Assembly (NCBI RefSeq): GCF_964340395.1
Contig: NC_135570.1
Location: forward strand, 14,817,322-14,881,321
Direction of reading: 5' to 3'
DNA length: 64,000 nucleotides
Source of the DNA: Glandiceps talaboti
Lineage: Eukaryota; Hemichordata; Enteropneusta; Spengelidae
Shown: positions 13,111 to 27,010 of the stretch, in pieces
How the letters are laid out: each line of letters starts with the position of its first letter
How positions within the stretch are numbered: position 1 is the first letter of the stretch
Notes under the pieces: generated by a model
Database searches by the model: none
The model's input: the letters and a program-made list of their open reading frames with translations, nothing else
What the model was told of the DNA's origin: nothing
Position numbers and translations under genes: made by a program

Positions 13111-15443
13111 GTTGTTTCTTTCCCATAGCCAATAAGTGACTAATTTGAAAGATCCCCCCTATGAATTCAATCATCACCAAAGCAGTTCGTTGTAACAACT
13201 ATAAATGTCAACTGTGGAATTGGACACTAATGAGGTCATGTTTTTCCGACAAGCATGAAGACTTTTCATTCTAAACTTTAGCTTTTGGCACCTTTTACAT
13301 TACAAGACTTTTACAAGGTCTTGATGCTCTAGATTGATAGCTTTTGTATTCACTTGAATAACTGCCTAAGCAGCAAAAAAGAAAAGAAAAAAGAATTGTT
13401 CAAAAATTCAAGCTCTAGCTGATAAATAATTTTTTTTGCCAAAATGTGAATTTGGTAAAGAATGTTGCATTGAAATGCATTTTTTGATTCCATTCCAAAA
13501 AAATTGTCATATGTTTCCACAAATGAGAACGAAAAAAAATGTTAATGACAAAAACTCATGAATTTGGAAAGTACGTTGTAACTTTTTGAAATTTGTAGTT
13601 GTTCATTTATGATACTTCCATACTTCCATTGACACATACATGTCCCTATAAGACAAAAATGATTTGTCTATAAGAAATTTTAGAAAATTAAGATTTTATT
13701 TCAATATCTTTTGGGTGGAAATATTTGATATGTACCTCTTAATGAAAGGGGTTATGAAAGAAATAGGAAAAATAGTTAATAAAAGTTGACCAAAAGTTGT
13801 AATAGTATTGAGATATTGATTTTAGTGATGGAATTAGAGAATGAAATTTTCTGTGCGCAAAATTTGAAGTCTTCCTATCAAGCTACGGTGCTGTCATAGC
13901 AACCTTTCGTCGTGTCCTGCGACTACATGTTAACAAAATTTAAGATCTCCTTGTCAAATCTGTGGGACAGTAAAGAAAATATAATTCCTCTTTGTTCAAA
14001 ATTGGAAGTCTTCCTGTGAAATTTGGGTGTTCTGGATATTTTTTTCTTTTAGCAAAATACAAGATCTCTTTGTCAAAAGTTAAGCCTTTAAAGTGAACTT
14101 TTGAGTTAAGTGAAATGATGATGACATTTTCCATAGTGAAAGACTACTTTACTGTACAAGCTATCCAGTGTGACTAGCAGCTAGGTGATCAGTATTGACG
14201 CGGAGATGTTTGTACGTGCCCAAGAAACAATCTGTCTGTTCTCTCACAGGAAGTAATACATTTACGTTGATCGTAGATATTGCAAAGATAAGCGTTTCCT
14301 ACACAATCAACATTCACTCCGTTAACTTAATTGCTAGTGCCTTTAACTGAATTCTTGTATATTTTCATGATCGACTCATGTTTTTGTACGCCAAGTTATT
14401 TCAAAGCAAGCATTCAGTTGTTTGCTGACAAGTACTGTAGTGTAGTTTTCTGGTTTAATTGAATTCCAAATGTATCTGTTGCCCGTTGACCTGCCTGGAA
14501 GACATGGAAATGTGTGTAGCTCGCTAAGCCTTGTTTCATCATTTAATTGCTGTTCATACGATCCACCTGTGCCTTACGAGTTCAAATCTCTCGGTGCTTC
14601 GACTTTTAGCGTGGTAATAAATTTTGCATTAAGTATATGTTGATGTCTGCGTGAGACAAATGTATTTTACTGAATATTTTCATTTTCATTTTCACGTTGT
14701 ATTTGGTGTAAAACGTTGTGTGGTTTGTACATGTCATGTAAACTGATAAATGAAATGTTAATTTACGGTAGTCAACTAGAGACTGATGGAGAGTTGTCAT
14801 CTACGGGTAAATAGTAAGTGAATCAAATATGTCCGCAGTAAATCAACTCTGATGTCACACCAGTACTATAGTTCAACATGTTGTCACATTTGAGGTTTTG
14901 TGAAATATTTCAAAATATGTCTTGACTCGTAAACATTTTAAGATTCTCTAGTCTTTCCGTTCTCCATATATTGGTGTAGTATGTAGTCTTGCATCCAGCC
15001 ATATGGGGATTTCTGCTTTCACCTCTCACCTTCTGCAATGTGTTCAAATTTTTGAGCTTTTCTGGTCTACTTTTGTAGACATCCCTGAGAACAAAAGAAA
15101 ATGAGTTCACCACATTTTCATATCTGTGTTTGGCTAGCATGATGGTGACCTTCAAAAATGGATTTTACCCTGGGGGCAGGAAAATGGCATAATACCATGA
15201 TTTGCATTACCTATATGCACTTACCAGATTAGCAGATTTGACTGGGGACCAAAAAAAAGTTAGAAGAGTTTGAAATGATTCCATTATCGAGTGTCGTGTT
15301 ACTTAACATGATGTTAATGTACAGTTGTACCCCTTTCTCAATTTCAAAAAACTTGAAATGGGGTTATTTCAATTTCCACCACTTTGATGTCAATGTTAAG
15401 GTAGCATATAAGTTGATCATACAGATCGTGATCATATATGCAG
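13111..15443. other. Non-coding sequence
   Basis: AT-rich with A homopolymers; no exon or repeat family was recognised. Confidence 0.6.
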
Positions 15444-15622
15444 ACCCATGATGCTACACCAATACTGATACACAGACCCACAATGTTAGACCAATACAAG
15501 ACCAATACTGATACACAAATCCACAATACTACACCAATACTGATACACAACCCCACAATACTAGACCAATACTATATTCAAACCCACAATACTAGACCAA
15601 TACTGATACACAAACCACAAAA
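15444..15622. repeat. 32-bp minisatellite, about five copies
   Basis: The unit is CCACAATACTACACCAATAC followed by TGATACACAAAC. One copy has an internal partial duplication. Confidence 0.93.
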
Positions 15623-18600
15623 ATATTAAACTAAACCTTACCATTACTGATATTAAAATCCCAAACTTGCATAGTACTTTGATTCACATATGTATACATG
15701 TCATTGTAATCATTGGAGTAAAGGACTATATCCTAAGCAAGTTCAATTTGTTTTTTTGAGAGTAATAAATACCAGAGGTCTATATCTCCCGTAGACACAA
15801 TGATAGACATGCAGTGAAATGACAAAGATGATTGTATGATGTGAAAGTAGGCAAGGAACATCAATAGAGGAAGACTTGCGCTATTTATGCAGCTTACAGG
15901 TTGGAGAGATCGATATTGCAATTTGAGCAAAAGGACTCGGCTGAGACTTAGAGTCACATGAAATTGAATTGTGCATCAAAGCGAAGCGGGAGGAAAAACA
16001 ACCAGATGAGGGAAAAAGAATCTTTATTAGTATGGCGAATTGGTTGTCTAATGGAACAGAGGGGTCACAGAAATTGTATTAAGAAACATTCCACTCAGTG
16101 ATGACACGATTGTTTTTAGGGATTATTTTTACATTATCATTATCTCCAAACATAGTGATTAGAGAGAGTCGGGGCAAAACGACGACGGATTCCACTGGTT
16201 AGAGCAGGAGAACGGAATTAGACATCCATTTGAACAATTACCAGGGTTCTCATTACGATATGGTTTCCATGGTTACAACACAGCCAGCAGTGGAAGCAAA
16301 CTTCCTTTGAAGGAAGAAACGTAATTTCGCTTCATTAGGGTGTCGTTGGGAAAACTATGTGAATATTGAAAGAGAAGAACTCTGATCCCGCAAATTAACA
16401 ACATTCTTGAGTTTTTTTAAAGACAATTCTGCTATTTCGTGTGTGTAAAGTCTGTTTCTATTAAGAATAACTCTCAAACAATTTAAGCGGTATCTTTTTT
16501 TCCGGTTTGATCTAAATTCTTACAACAGTTGTCATAAGAAACTAGGGATGTCGTACGCCATTACGCTCTTCCTGGCCAAAGTGCGATCTTTCTACAACTT
16601 GATAAAATAAGTGAGTTTTTGTAAGTGCAGTTGATGTTGTTTAGTGACACATGATGCAAGCACAGGATACATATGTTCCAGCAGAGGGAAATTCAGGCAT
16701 ATGTAGACTTCATCTTGTATTGTCTCAGTGGAAAGCTGATGATAACGAACAAAGGGAAATGGCTCCGCACTTACTGTAAAGTTGTACTATTAATGCAAGT
16801 CAAACTGCAAGTCAGGTCTGTTGGGAACGAACAAATACAGACCGATAACATATCCCATGATCCTTTCCACTAACCCTGTCCAGCTTATCGATATGATAAT
16901 AGTTTATGACATGAGACAGTTATCATTCTCAACTGGTATCATTTGCAACTGTTATCTGTAGATCTGAATGAATCTCTTTTTGAAGACAACAAAGTAAAAT
17001 AGGAGCAGGGTACATTCTTATTATACTTGTACATGTAACTTGTGCTTGGTGTAGGCTACATGTACAGGTGCAGTTCAAATGTCAGGACCTTGACACCCGC
17101 AAGTTTGAGGGGAAAGAGAATTGTGATTGCGAGATCTGAAAGTATCTTTTCTGAAACTACCCAAGGAAGAAAACAAGTAGTACACCATTTTTGTTATAAT
17201 TGTAACTTTTGTGTAACATGGGTATTACGTGTACAGGTGGAAATAAAAATGTGTGACAACTGTGACATTGCGAAGCTTGAGAAAAAATGAACCAAAAGAG
17301 CCATCAAACTGAAGTCTACTTTTTTGACAGTTGACAGTATTTGATAGTCATTCAAAGTGTTTAGTAGTCACAGAAAAGGGTGTTTCGTTTGGTTACCCTC
17401 ATGTTGGGTTTTTCATGCCTGAACGATCAACTATTCAACACGTCGTTCAGAAGATCTGTGATGGCCCCACCCCTTCTTGTGTTCCTACCAAGACTTTAAG
17501 CGCCTCTCAGTGAAACCAGTCTGCTAAGAGCTATTCACGCCATTCAGATGGGATTTGCAAGGTGGGAGGAGATAACACACCAAGTTGCACAACAGAACCT
17601 TGCTCTCTTTTAGTCTTAGGGCCACTACTGTCTTCAGAAACACTTGAAAGTGTTGCAGTTTTTGGACAAGAAAGGAGTACTATATGAGAACGTAGGGTTA
17701 TGCATACAGGTGACTGCAAATGAGAACCAACTGAATTCTGAAAAATTGAAGCACAATTCAATTATATGTTTGTTCATAAATAAAAATCTTGAACCTTTAA
17801 AAGTTAAATACCGAGTTTGAATGTTCTGTGAAAGTGTTATAATGTGGAAAGTGTATATGAACTATACCAAGGTCCTGGAGGGGTACTGAAGAAGGTGATG
17901 TTATTCATGACAGCAAGCTCCATGAGGAATTTTGTATACAGTGTGATATGTTTTATCATGTGTGTTGAAATAGTAGTTCTGTGTGGTCTGACAAGGTTTC
18001 TGAAATGTAGAAAGGAAGAAGTGAAACAGTCATTCAATCACTTCTTCATACTTTTGACATCAATTTGAGAAAAACTCAATGAAAACTAAAATGCCTTCAG
18101 GTATAGATTACCAACTTTTGTACTATCCTGAACTGAGGAGAAGACATTTGCACCATCGGGAATGTCGTCAGTATTTTGCTTCGTAGAAAATACTGTGAAG
18201 TTTAAAATTTAGACGCACTCAAAAGAAAGTTTCTGAATTGTAGCAAGTTTCATTGGCATGCATTATGTAGAAAACGCAAGATCTGATTCGGTCAAAGGAT
18301 CTGTGAATCAAGATTTGAAGACGTTTCAAGAAACAGAATGAGCTTGGACTTGTCTAAACTTGGTAAAGGTATCGTACCAGTAAAAGACTTAAACTTTTTT
18401 AGACATTATACCAAAGAGAGATAGGAACTTAGCATCCTTCGTTAACCGCATGACTGCACAACAAGTAAATTTGTATGTAGAACTATAATGTTGTTCCTCT
18501 CCAGTTGTTTTATCGGCAATCTTTTTTATAGTCTCGAGTACGAATCTAGTTTTACTGATTAGAAATAATTGTTGCTATCATTATTTTTTCGAACGATAAC

Positions 18601-21324
18601 TGTACAAGCAGGAAGTGTCATGTATGTTATAGCTCCCCCGTGTATGATTGTCGGTTGTGTTGGTTTTTGACATTCGTATGCCTCCTTGATTCGTTCTACT
18701 CAACAGCTGTGATGGTAATGTAAATGTTATCAGTATCTGCCTTGTAAATGCATAAACCATCTTAAAAACAAAGTCATGAAAATTAAGACGATGTTTGTTA
18801 CGAGAAAGAAGATTGAGGAGAGAAAGAGCATATCGTTCATCCTATAAGCAATTATGCTTACTCACAGAGGGATGGAGTTTGTTTTATTCAGAAGCTAAAA
18901 GGAATGAGAGGTGGTGATGAGGAGTACGATAAGGTAGTCACCCTGTGTGTAATTACATGCTGTAATCTGTCACCCTTTCAAATTTTCTGGCGACAACCAC
19001 CCGTTGTGCTCGGAAAGAATAGAGAGCAACCCCAAGTGATGATTCTATGTAGTTTCATGAGTCGACATCATTGTTTTTATACAAAACTGACTTACTAGTA
19101 AGTTTTGCTGTAATTTTATTCACTAAAATAGCTTTATCAGTTTCTTCCTGTCGTCAAATCTGTGCGTAGCTCAACTCGTTACATGGGCATATTTGTCGTT
19201 GATTCTATTGTTAGGTGAATATTTCACCTGAAGGTTAGGTCTGTTTAGAGTAGAGAAAAGGCAGAAATTGTTCAAATCATTTCCACAAGACTGCCAATTT
19301 ATCCTCCCCTCCATGAGCTTAAACCACCTGAGTCTAGGTTCATTTTTCACTGTTTTGTTGTGTAGAAAAATGTGACGTTTGAGTATTTTTACAGTCTTTT
19401 ATGAACAAATGGAATGTTACCGAAGCTTGTATAGTTCATGTGTCATCTCTCCATGCGGCAAAGTGATAAAAAAAATTCATTATTTAAAGGAAAAACCGCT
19501 TTTCGTTAGCTTTGAACGGGAGAATATTGTGGACAAAGAACATGGAGACATAAAGTCTAGCCACTTTGCTGTATTGTGTTTGGGGTATTGAAATATCAAT
19601 ATTATCTACAGAGCTGGTTGTTAAGCAGAGAAAGGGAAACGTTATACTACCTCCGAGAGGTTGTAGTATCAAATACATAGGAGACATGTTTTATTTTAAA
19701 GCAGTTAGGCTTTCCTGAAATATGTTTCCTGCATTTGCCAACTCTAGTTTTTCAGGCGATTTTGACAAGAATGGTGCAAATACTGAAGTTAGATTAGTGT
19801 ATTGTTGTTATGGTAATGTAGATGTGAAATTATTTTGCAGAGCTCGGTGTCTTTTATTGGCTTCGGGGTGTACCAGATGTGCAGCTGTGGGAAAGTGATA
19901 CATCATTTTTTTTTTTTTAAATGGACACATTTTATTTCTAGCTAATTTTTTTCACCATTATAGGTAGGAAATATTTTTGTCAGTTTAAGTTCATTGTTTC
20001 TAGAAATATTATTGCGAAATGGTTTTAAGTTTTGCAGTTCTTTTTTGAGTTATCTGTAAATGTTGTACTGCTGCCTAAAGAAGTCATCTTTGGAATTGAT
20101 ATGTACGTAGAGAAGCAGCGAATGGTTTCGATATCACAATGTTAGCGTCTTTTAATCAAGATGCTGTGGTCGTAAATACAATAGCGGTTTTGGCCACATC
20201 TAAGCCAGCAACCCTTCTGCATAGTGATGATTTTTCAATAGCAACATATTTGACCGTTTACTTTGAATAAAAACAACTTAATTCAATCAAGCTGATCGGT
20301 AATGAAGTTGCCTAGTAACAGTAGCGCTTGTTGCATTATTCTACAGAAGTTGTTCTTGTCCCGAAAAGGTCACACAATATTACAGGATAGTTACAAGTAT
20401 ATACAAAACACGGTTTTCTCACTGTCAGGTCTTGCAACAAATAGGTTGACACTGTGCAGGAATCTAGTACAAGGCTGTGGTGTGGTGAGCGCGTCGGTGA
20501 TAGAACCAAGATGGCTGCCACATTTGATAGATTCAGCACATCTCTAAGGCCCCTGTCTATCATCAAGGATCATCATTCTAATCAACATGGAAATTGATTA
20601 ATCTCTTCTTCTTTGCCATCAAAGTGCTCATGGCACATTGCAGAGCTATAAAAATGGACCCGTTGTCTGCATGTCAAATTCCTTTTGGTATATTTTCAAC
20701 AGAAAGAAATGATTGAAGCTCTGTGTTAATGGGCGTCTATTTATTCATTTAGATAAGGGACTGAGATGTCTTGCTGTTTTGTAAGATGTTTCTAAACTTA
20801 CAGGCAGATTATAAAATAATGATTCACTGGCAAGGGCAGTATGGGATCATCTTTCATTGTAATTCAGAAGAGTTGGTTGCTCACAAACCTAAGCAGCCAT
20901 TTTGTGTTTCACTTGCTGCCTGCACTACAGGTGTATAAAAGTTATGCATGGCTCTCCTTTTTTCGCAAAAGTTTTTTGGAATCTTTCAAAATTTGTGACA
21001 ATTTTGCAGTGTCGAACTGTGTTCAAAATGGAACAAAAAAGTTGAAAACTATGCTGCAAGCTGTTAAATCTCGACAAACATGTGTGTTGCCTGTAGGAGA
21101 AGTTGATAAGAGCTAACACAGGTCAAACTACAAGGTCACTGACTGCTGGACTTCACCAAATTTGAGAAGATTAGCCAAAGGGTAGTTTGTATATAAAGCT
21201 ACTTAAAACTGCCATAAGATAGTATAAATGTACAACCTGCCGAGTAAATGAGCACTCTGCATCATCCACTACACAAATTCCATGCTTTCAAAATTCTTGT
21301 CTGAGTGATTTTGATGGGTACAGT
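15623..21324. other. Non-coding sequence
   Basis: No exon was recognised. Around 16220-16330 is a repeat-poor stretch with AACAATTA and CCATGGTTAC motifs; nothing further can be supported. Confidence 0.55.
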
Positions 21325-21710
21325 ACAGGTTTTCTGTCTGTGGCTATAAACTTACATATTATAGTTAATACATCTTCAGTGTTCTGTTTTCAGTAAAGTT
21401 GATATGTCGCTTGTCGTATGGAAGTTAATACAATCCAGGGTTTGTGTCTGTACTAAGTTGAATGTTGCTACCTGCTTTCACCGCATCAAGTTTTAATCAG
21501 ATTGGGTTTGCCACTACAGCCAAGTTGATGTTGCTTGCATATGGTAGTTTTCTGTTTTTCAGTAAAGTTGATGCAATTTGCAATGTCTGAGTTAGTACAT
21601 CTCAGGGTTTTTGTCTATAGCCAAGTTGATGTTGCTTGCACGATATAGTTAATACATCTCCTGATTTCTGTTCTAAGTAAAGTTGATATCGCTTGTCACG
21701 TAGAAGTTAC
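21325..21710. repeat. Degenerate ~75-bp tandem repeat
   Basis: GTTAATACATCTC, TTTCTGTTTTCAGTAAAGTT and GATGTTGCTTGCA recur five or so times with substitutions and length changes. Confidence 0.7.
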
Positions 21711-23859
21711 TGTCCAGTGAATAAATGTTCTTGGCATGACTTTACCTGATTGAACCACCTGTGTGATATTCAGAAAAAATATCTTCCACAATTTAGTATT
21801 TCGTAAAAAAAAAATCACATTTTTATCGGTCATTGTCATCATTCTTTTTTGTAATTGTTCTTTTTGTTCAATCACAAAATTTGCAAATTTTCTTTTTCTG
21901 TACACAAATTTGAAGGAAAAAACTTTTCTCTTACATCTTAAATTTATATTAACCATAATTTGTATAAGTTATGTGTGTTTTTGTTGGAGATGGTAAGTAG
22001 GCTAAATATATCCTAGTTCCTAAGGCATTTAACAGCATACCTAGAGTTTTTGTTCAGGGTGGTATCGACAGTTTGTATAATTTACCAGAGTTCCTCACTA
22101 AAATGCTAAAAGAATCAAATTTTAAAATCTACACAATTTAAAGAGAATATTTCTCAAACCTCATCACCAACACTTGTTATTCTTATTTAGTACAGTGATT
22201 GTAAACAAATTTATACCATTTCATTCCAAAAACTTTTTCTTGAAATAGAATCTTCTTGTGTGTTCATGTACATGTATGTGCAGTTTGTTGTTTTGTTGTC
22301 TCCGTAATATGAAACAGAAAATACATGTTGAGAGGGGAATGTAGGCCAATGCAATTTGAATAGTTTAGTCTGGAGTTAAGTGGTGAGCGCTGCCGAGCAT
22401 TGCCGCTATCAGCAATTTCAGTCCAATCACCAGGCAGTAAACTTGATGTGATGTGATGGTGCGTAAGACGACCATCGTCTCCCGTGGCCAGGGACCTCAA
22501 ACTAAAAGAAGAATGAAACAAATTACTCAGCTGCTATTCACCAGTCTGGCTTTCTTTGTCGTCCAACTCAAATATTTGTTTTCCAGATTCACAAAGCGTG
22601 AAATGACATAGAATATTGAAAATTGAAGAGGGCGCTCAACTGGCAATAGAATGTACAGGCTAAATGACTTTCTATAGATTTTGCATTGTTTGAAAACAAG
22701 ATCCAGAAGTGTGGGCTAAAGCCTTTTGTCTATTCATGTGGTGTGTTTGCATTCTCTGTTTATTTTATAAACACTCTTTTTGTTTTTGTTGGGGATTTTT
22801 GTAGGGAGGCCGTGACTTGCGGTGGTAGTGATTTCACTGCCACCACTACAAATGTACCAATATACTCAGTGTCTATAGACATAGACGTATGGTGTTACTC
22901 TCAATGTTGAGGTCATGTTTAGTTGATTTAGAAGTAATGAAATAACATGATGTAGAGTTTGTGAAGTGAGACAAGTTTTATCCATTTACCGTGTTACTGA
23001 AAGTGATTCAAGGTTGTTACTAAGTTTAGGCGAACCAAGAAAATTTTGGCTTTAGAAACATACAGACTACCCCTGGTATTTCATTTCTTTTTTCAAGTTC
23101 GCTTAAATATGACAATATATAAAAGTTTCTAAGGATTTCTTAAAGTAAACCCTGGAATGTAGAAAGGAAGAAATTTATTTAAATGTGAATTGTTTCTTGT
23201 GTTGTCTGTTTTAATTGTTGTGGGGAACCGGGTAAAATTTAGCAAACTCGGGTAGATTTTCACCTGTATTGTGTTTAATATGAACAAAGATATGGTCTTG
23301 AGTCATTATGGTGAAACATAAATGTATACAAATTTTGTCTACAGACATCGATAATTTGATGGTGATAAAGTTGTGAGTCAAGGTAGGACGCCAAATAACC
23401 CTCACTCACCCAAACTACCAAACACAATAGTAGAGATGCAATATACCCTGAGGGGTTGACTTATTTTTGTTTTGCCCCCTCTTTTGTCTCTCTAGATGTG
23501 CTTTGAAGCAGGAAGTCTTAATTTATGTTCTCCATTCATGGTGGATGGGTATTCATCACCAGCTATGTGTCAGCCAGATTCACCCCTTTAAATACACCAT
23601 ATGGGATCACTTGTCATTTTCACCTGCTAGTCAGATACTGGGTAAAGACTGGCTGTTATTGTACACAGGTCTGGTCAAGTGTATGTATATGCCATATGTT
23701 AGTGCTAGGAGGAGTGGAAGACTACCACATTTACTTATGTGCTTTTGTGAAAACAAGTATAATGTAACCGTGGACTTTCTCACATTGTGTAGCCTATGAG
23801 AGTTCCCTTACTGAATTATAGAACAGTGTATAGAAAACTACAAGGCTTACACTACTGGT
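21711..23859. other. Non-coding sequence
   Basis: No exon was recognised. A short GAGGGCGCTC motif lies near 22628. Confidence 0.55.
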
Positions 23860-23997
23860 CTGCATGTCTTTCTCTGTCTGCCTCTGTGTGTGCCTGTCTG
23901 TCATTCTGTGTGTCTCTCTCCCTCCCCACTCTGTATCTCCCCCGCCTTCTCAATCTCTTTGTTTCTGTCTCAGTCTGTCTGTCTCTGTCTTGCTCTC

Positions 23998-24046
<49 letters not shown>

Positions 24047-24098
24047 CTCACTCATACACTCTCTCCCTCCCTCCCTCCCTCCCTCCCTCCTATATTTG
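23860..24098. repeat. Pyrimidine-rich (CT)n/(CCCT)n microsatellite
   Basis: TCTGTCTG-rich, then (CT)n with interruptions, then (CCCT)n. The overlapping frames on both strands are Ser/Leu- or Arg/Glu-rich artefacts. Confidence 0.95.
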
Positions 24099-26127
24099 CC
24101 ATTGATATCCTCAAACCATGGCAACTATGTTCCAGTTTACTATTTAATGTTAATTTGATTTCACTTAGTTATGCTCCAGTGAGAACACTTTGGCTAAATC
24201 TATCCTTGACTTGTCACAATCAGCGGAAATAAAAATCTACAATTTGTATGCAAAATATATAAAGTGAAGTTACAGCATCAGAGAATTTTTTGACATGCAG
24301 TAATTTTGTAGTTTTTCAGAAAGTTGTCTTAAAATCCTCGTAACAAATCGTTTCCTTACTAAGGCAAGGTTGCAGCAGACAATTGCCATATTTTGTCAAA
24401 AAACTGAAAAGACGTTTAACATTCAAGGAAGCTTTTGAGATTTGGTATTTGAGTTATGTTTGCTCTTTAGATATCTTGGATATTGCAAATACTGCCGCTC
24501 CGCAGTGCATGGAAGGAAAACATGGTCCACTTGCATCATATTCATCAACAAGTCCTGAATCTGAATGATAATACAATGGATAAATTAGCCCTGAATCTGA
24601 ATAATTTCAAAAATTGGCAAGCTTGACATGTTACTTTAATATAGTTAACGTTTAATGACGTTGTTTTAAATGAGAAATTAATTAGGAAATATAAAATAAC
24701 GATGCATGTAAAAGGACAAGAGCCTGTGTCTTGGACCATGTCAGCTATGTCAGCCATGAGATTTGTGATGTACCTCTGACTACTGATAATTGATGTTGTC
24801 TTTCTCTCTCTCTCCCACCCTTCCTACCACGGAGTTCAGACACTAATCTAGAGATATTGTCTAATTCACTTAACGTAAGTCAGAAAGTGAGTGGAACTAG
24901 AAACATGTTATGAAATATGAGATGTACAAGCTATTCTGCCACTGTAAACTTTTGATAAGGAAAATTACCACTGTGGAGTGACAATTCTCAGTTCTTCCAA
25001 TTAATTCCTGTACTGCCATTCTCTTGGTGGTCTTTCAAGTAGTTTGCTTTTACCCTATCTTGGTACTTCAACTTTATCATCCTTTTCTCCTCAGCAACCA
25101 GTTTTTTAAGTGCCTTTTAGTTGATCGTGACCATGTGCTTGGGAACCTTTTTACATATGGGGGGTGTTCTTGTACAACATCTCTTTGTAAGATGCCGTCC
25201 GCAGACAATAGTAGTCTGGTAAATAGCTTCAATCTATCCTTGATTACTAATCCCAGCATTACCTTATCCCAAAATCCATGCTGTACTCTTTAAATGGAAG
25301 GGGAAACAACAGCCTGGAATCAGTGCTGTCCTGTGTTATGGGAGAATTTAAGGACAGCGTGGAATCCATACTGTATTGTATTATAGGAGGGCAAGAGAAA
25401 GAGTACTTAGGTAGTTAAAAAAAAAAAAAAATTATTATTATGTATTCTGTAATTACACTACTTTCAAACGGTGACTCTACATCATATGAAACAAAAACAA
25501 AATCACAACGTTTTCTGTCTTTCATGTTGACATTTCAAGATGTTTTGATGAAATAAAAGATATTAACCTTTCTGGAAGGAAAAAAATGAACTATTAGAAA
25601 TGCTTCAGTTCGTAGTTTGCAAAGATTTTGAATGTCAAGGGTGGATTAACATGATGAAGTAGAAAGAAGTGGATGTACTCTAAAATTAGAGCAACCAAGG
25701 AATTTGTATGACACGGAATCATTGAAAATCTGTCTTATCGGTAACATCTGTGCTGTAGTATGATATTGCGTATTTTTTTTAGACCTATGGCCTACACAGC
25801 TGACTATCAGGGTTCTGAAATCTACTCATTGTTCAGTGTGTCTAGCTTGTTGGTCGTTGTTGAGCGCAGAGAAAAATTATCTGATATAACTTTTGTCCAG
25901 AAAAAGTCTGGCTTAATTAGTTGTGTAAGAGTTTTGTAGAAATGATAACAAAATATTTGTTTTTTAGGTGGTTTTACTTGTTACATACAAGCTATGGAAT
26001 TAGAGTCTTTGCTTTGACTAAATACTCCTGTAAGCTAAGATTGTGATTCTCATTTAGAATTGGTTCTTCACTTTGGTCTTCCCTCGAATGGCAAAGGATT
26101 TTCTTATATTATACCCAGGTCCCTGTT
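24099..26127. other. Non-coding sequence
   Basis: No exon was recognised. Around 25300-25390 two related ~60-base segments share GGAATC and CTGTATTG or CTGTCCTG strings. Confidence 0.55.
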
Positions 26128-26228
26128 TTAGCCTAGAATACAGGCGAATGGGGATGTGAATTTTGAATTTCACCGTGGAGAAATAAGGAATTCAAAGCCC
26201 CTATTCATATGGATTCCAGGCTAGAACA
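26128..26228. mobile_element. Short hairpin (MITE-like) element
   Basis: TAGCCTAGAATACAGGCGAA and the following GGGGATG face a right arm that reads on the minus strand TAGCCTGGAATCCATATGAA, then GGGGCT. The spacer is about 22 bases. Confidence 0.6.
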
Positions 26229-26810
26229 GTAAAATCTACCAAAGTTCACCATTTCTCTTATAATAAGTGTTTTCAAGTAAAAGTATGTTGAAATAAGTAT
26301 TCAAGTTATACCAAATATTCCCCTTTTTCACCAGGGTCTGTTAACCGTCAGGAAAGCACAGAGCAACAAAACAAGTAAAACACTTGATACAAGTGTTTTC
26401 AGTCGTGGCATATTTTGTAACCCTTCAGTCCCAGACGATTTGGTGATTACCAGCTACCATTTCTTTGGCCAAAAAACGGACCACTTAAAATACTCAGGAA
26501 GTGAGTAATATGTGAGAGAGAGAGAAAGGACACTCTATGTATCATCAGTGTAGTAACTCTGCCATCCCATTAATGACTGTGCACTATCCTGATAGAATAA
26601 ATATTATCTGTACCCCCTAAAATCAATTACCAGTGGGAAAGGCACTGTGCTATGTATAGACTCAAGTTGGTTGTACTATACTGTGTGCTTGTGAGCACCA
26701 GAGGCAATGCAAATGTATAGAATTACTGATAAGGACTAGGGGCCATCTGTGCCAACAGTGAACAACTAAACGTGAAGATAAGGTGGAATGCTTTTCACTG
26801 CATGCATGCC

Positions 26811-27010
26811 AGTTAGTTTAATTTTCAGATGTTAAGGGTACACACTAGTTAGTTTAATATTCAGATTTTAAGGGCACTCACACTAGTTAGTTTAATTTTC
26901 AGATGTTCAAGGTACACACTTAAGTTAGTTTAATTTTCAGATGTTAAGGGTACACATAGTTCATTTTTCAGTTGTTAAGGGCACACCATTTTGTTTCGTT
27001 TTGAGATGTT
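26811..27010. repeat. ~36-bp tandem repeat, about five copies
   Basis: The unit is AGTTAGTTTAATTTTCAGAT followed by GTTAAGGGTACACACT. The last copies are degenerate. Confidence 0.88.

Noticed and set aside
22686-22910. Possible signal-peptide exon for UNC5
   Set aside because: There is a hydrophobic stretch after a start codon, but the length is unusual, the candidate donor GTAGGG is poor, and nothing links it to the gene 15 kb away.
23796-24232. Ser/Leu-rich and Arg/Glu-rich frames
   Set aside because: Pure (CT)n/(CCCT)n microsatellite read in several frames on both strands.
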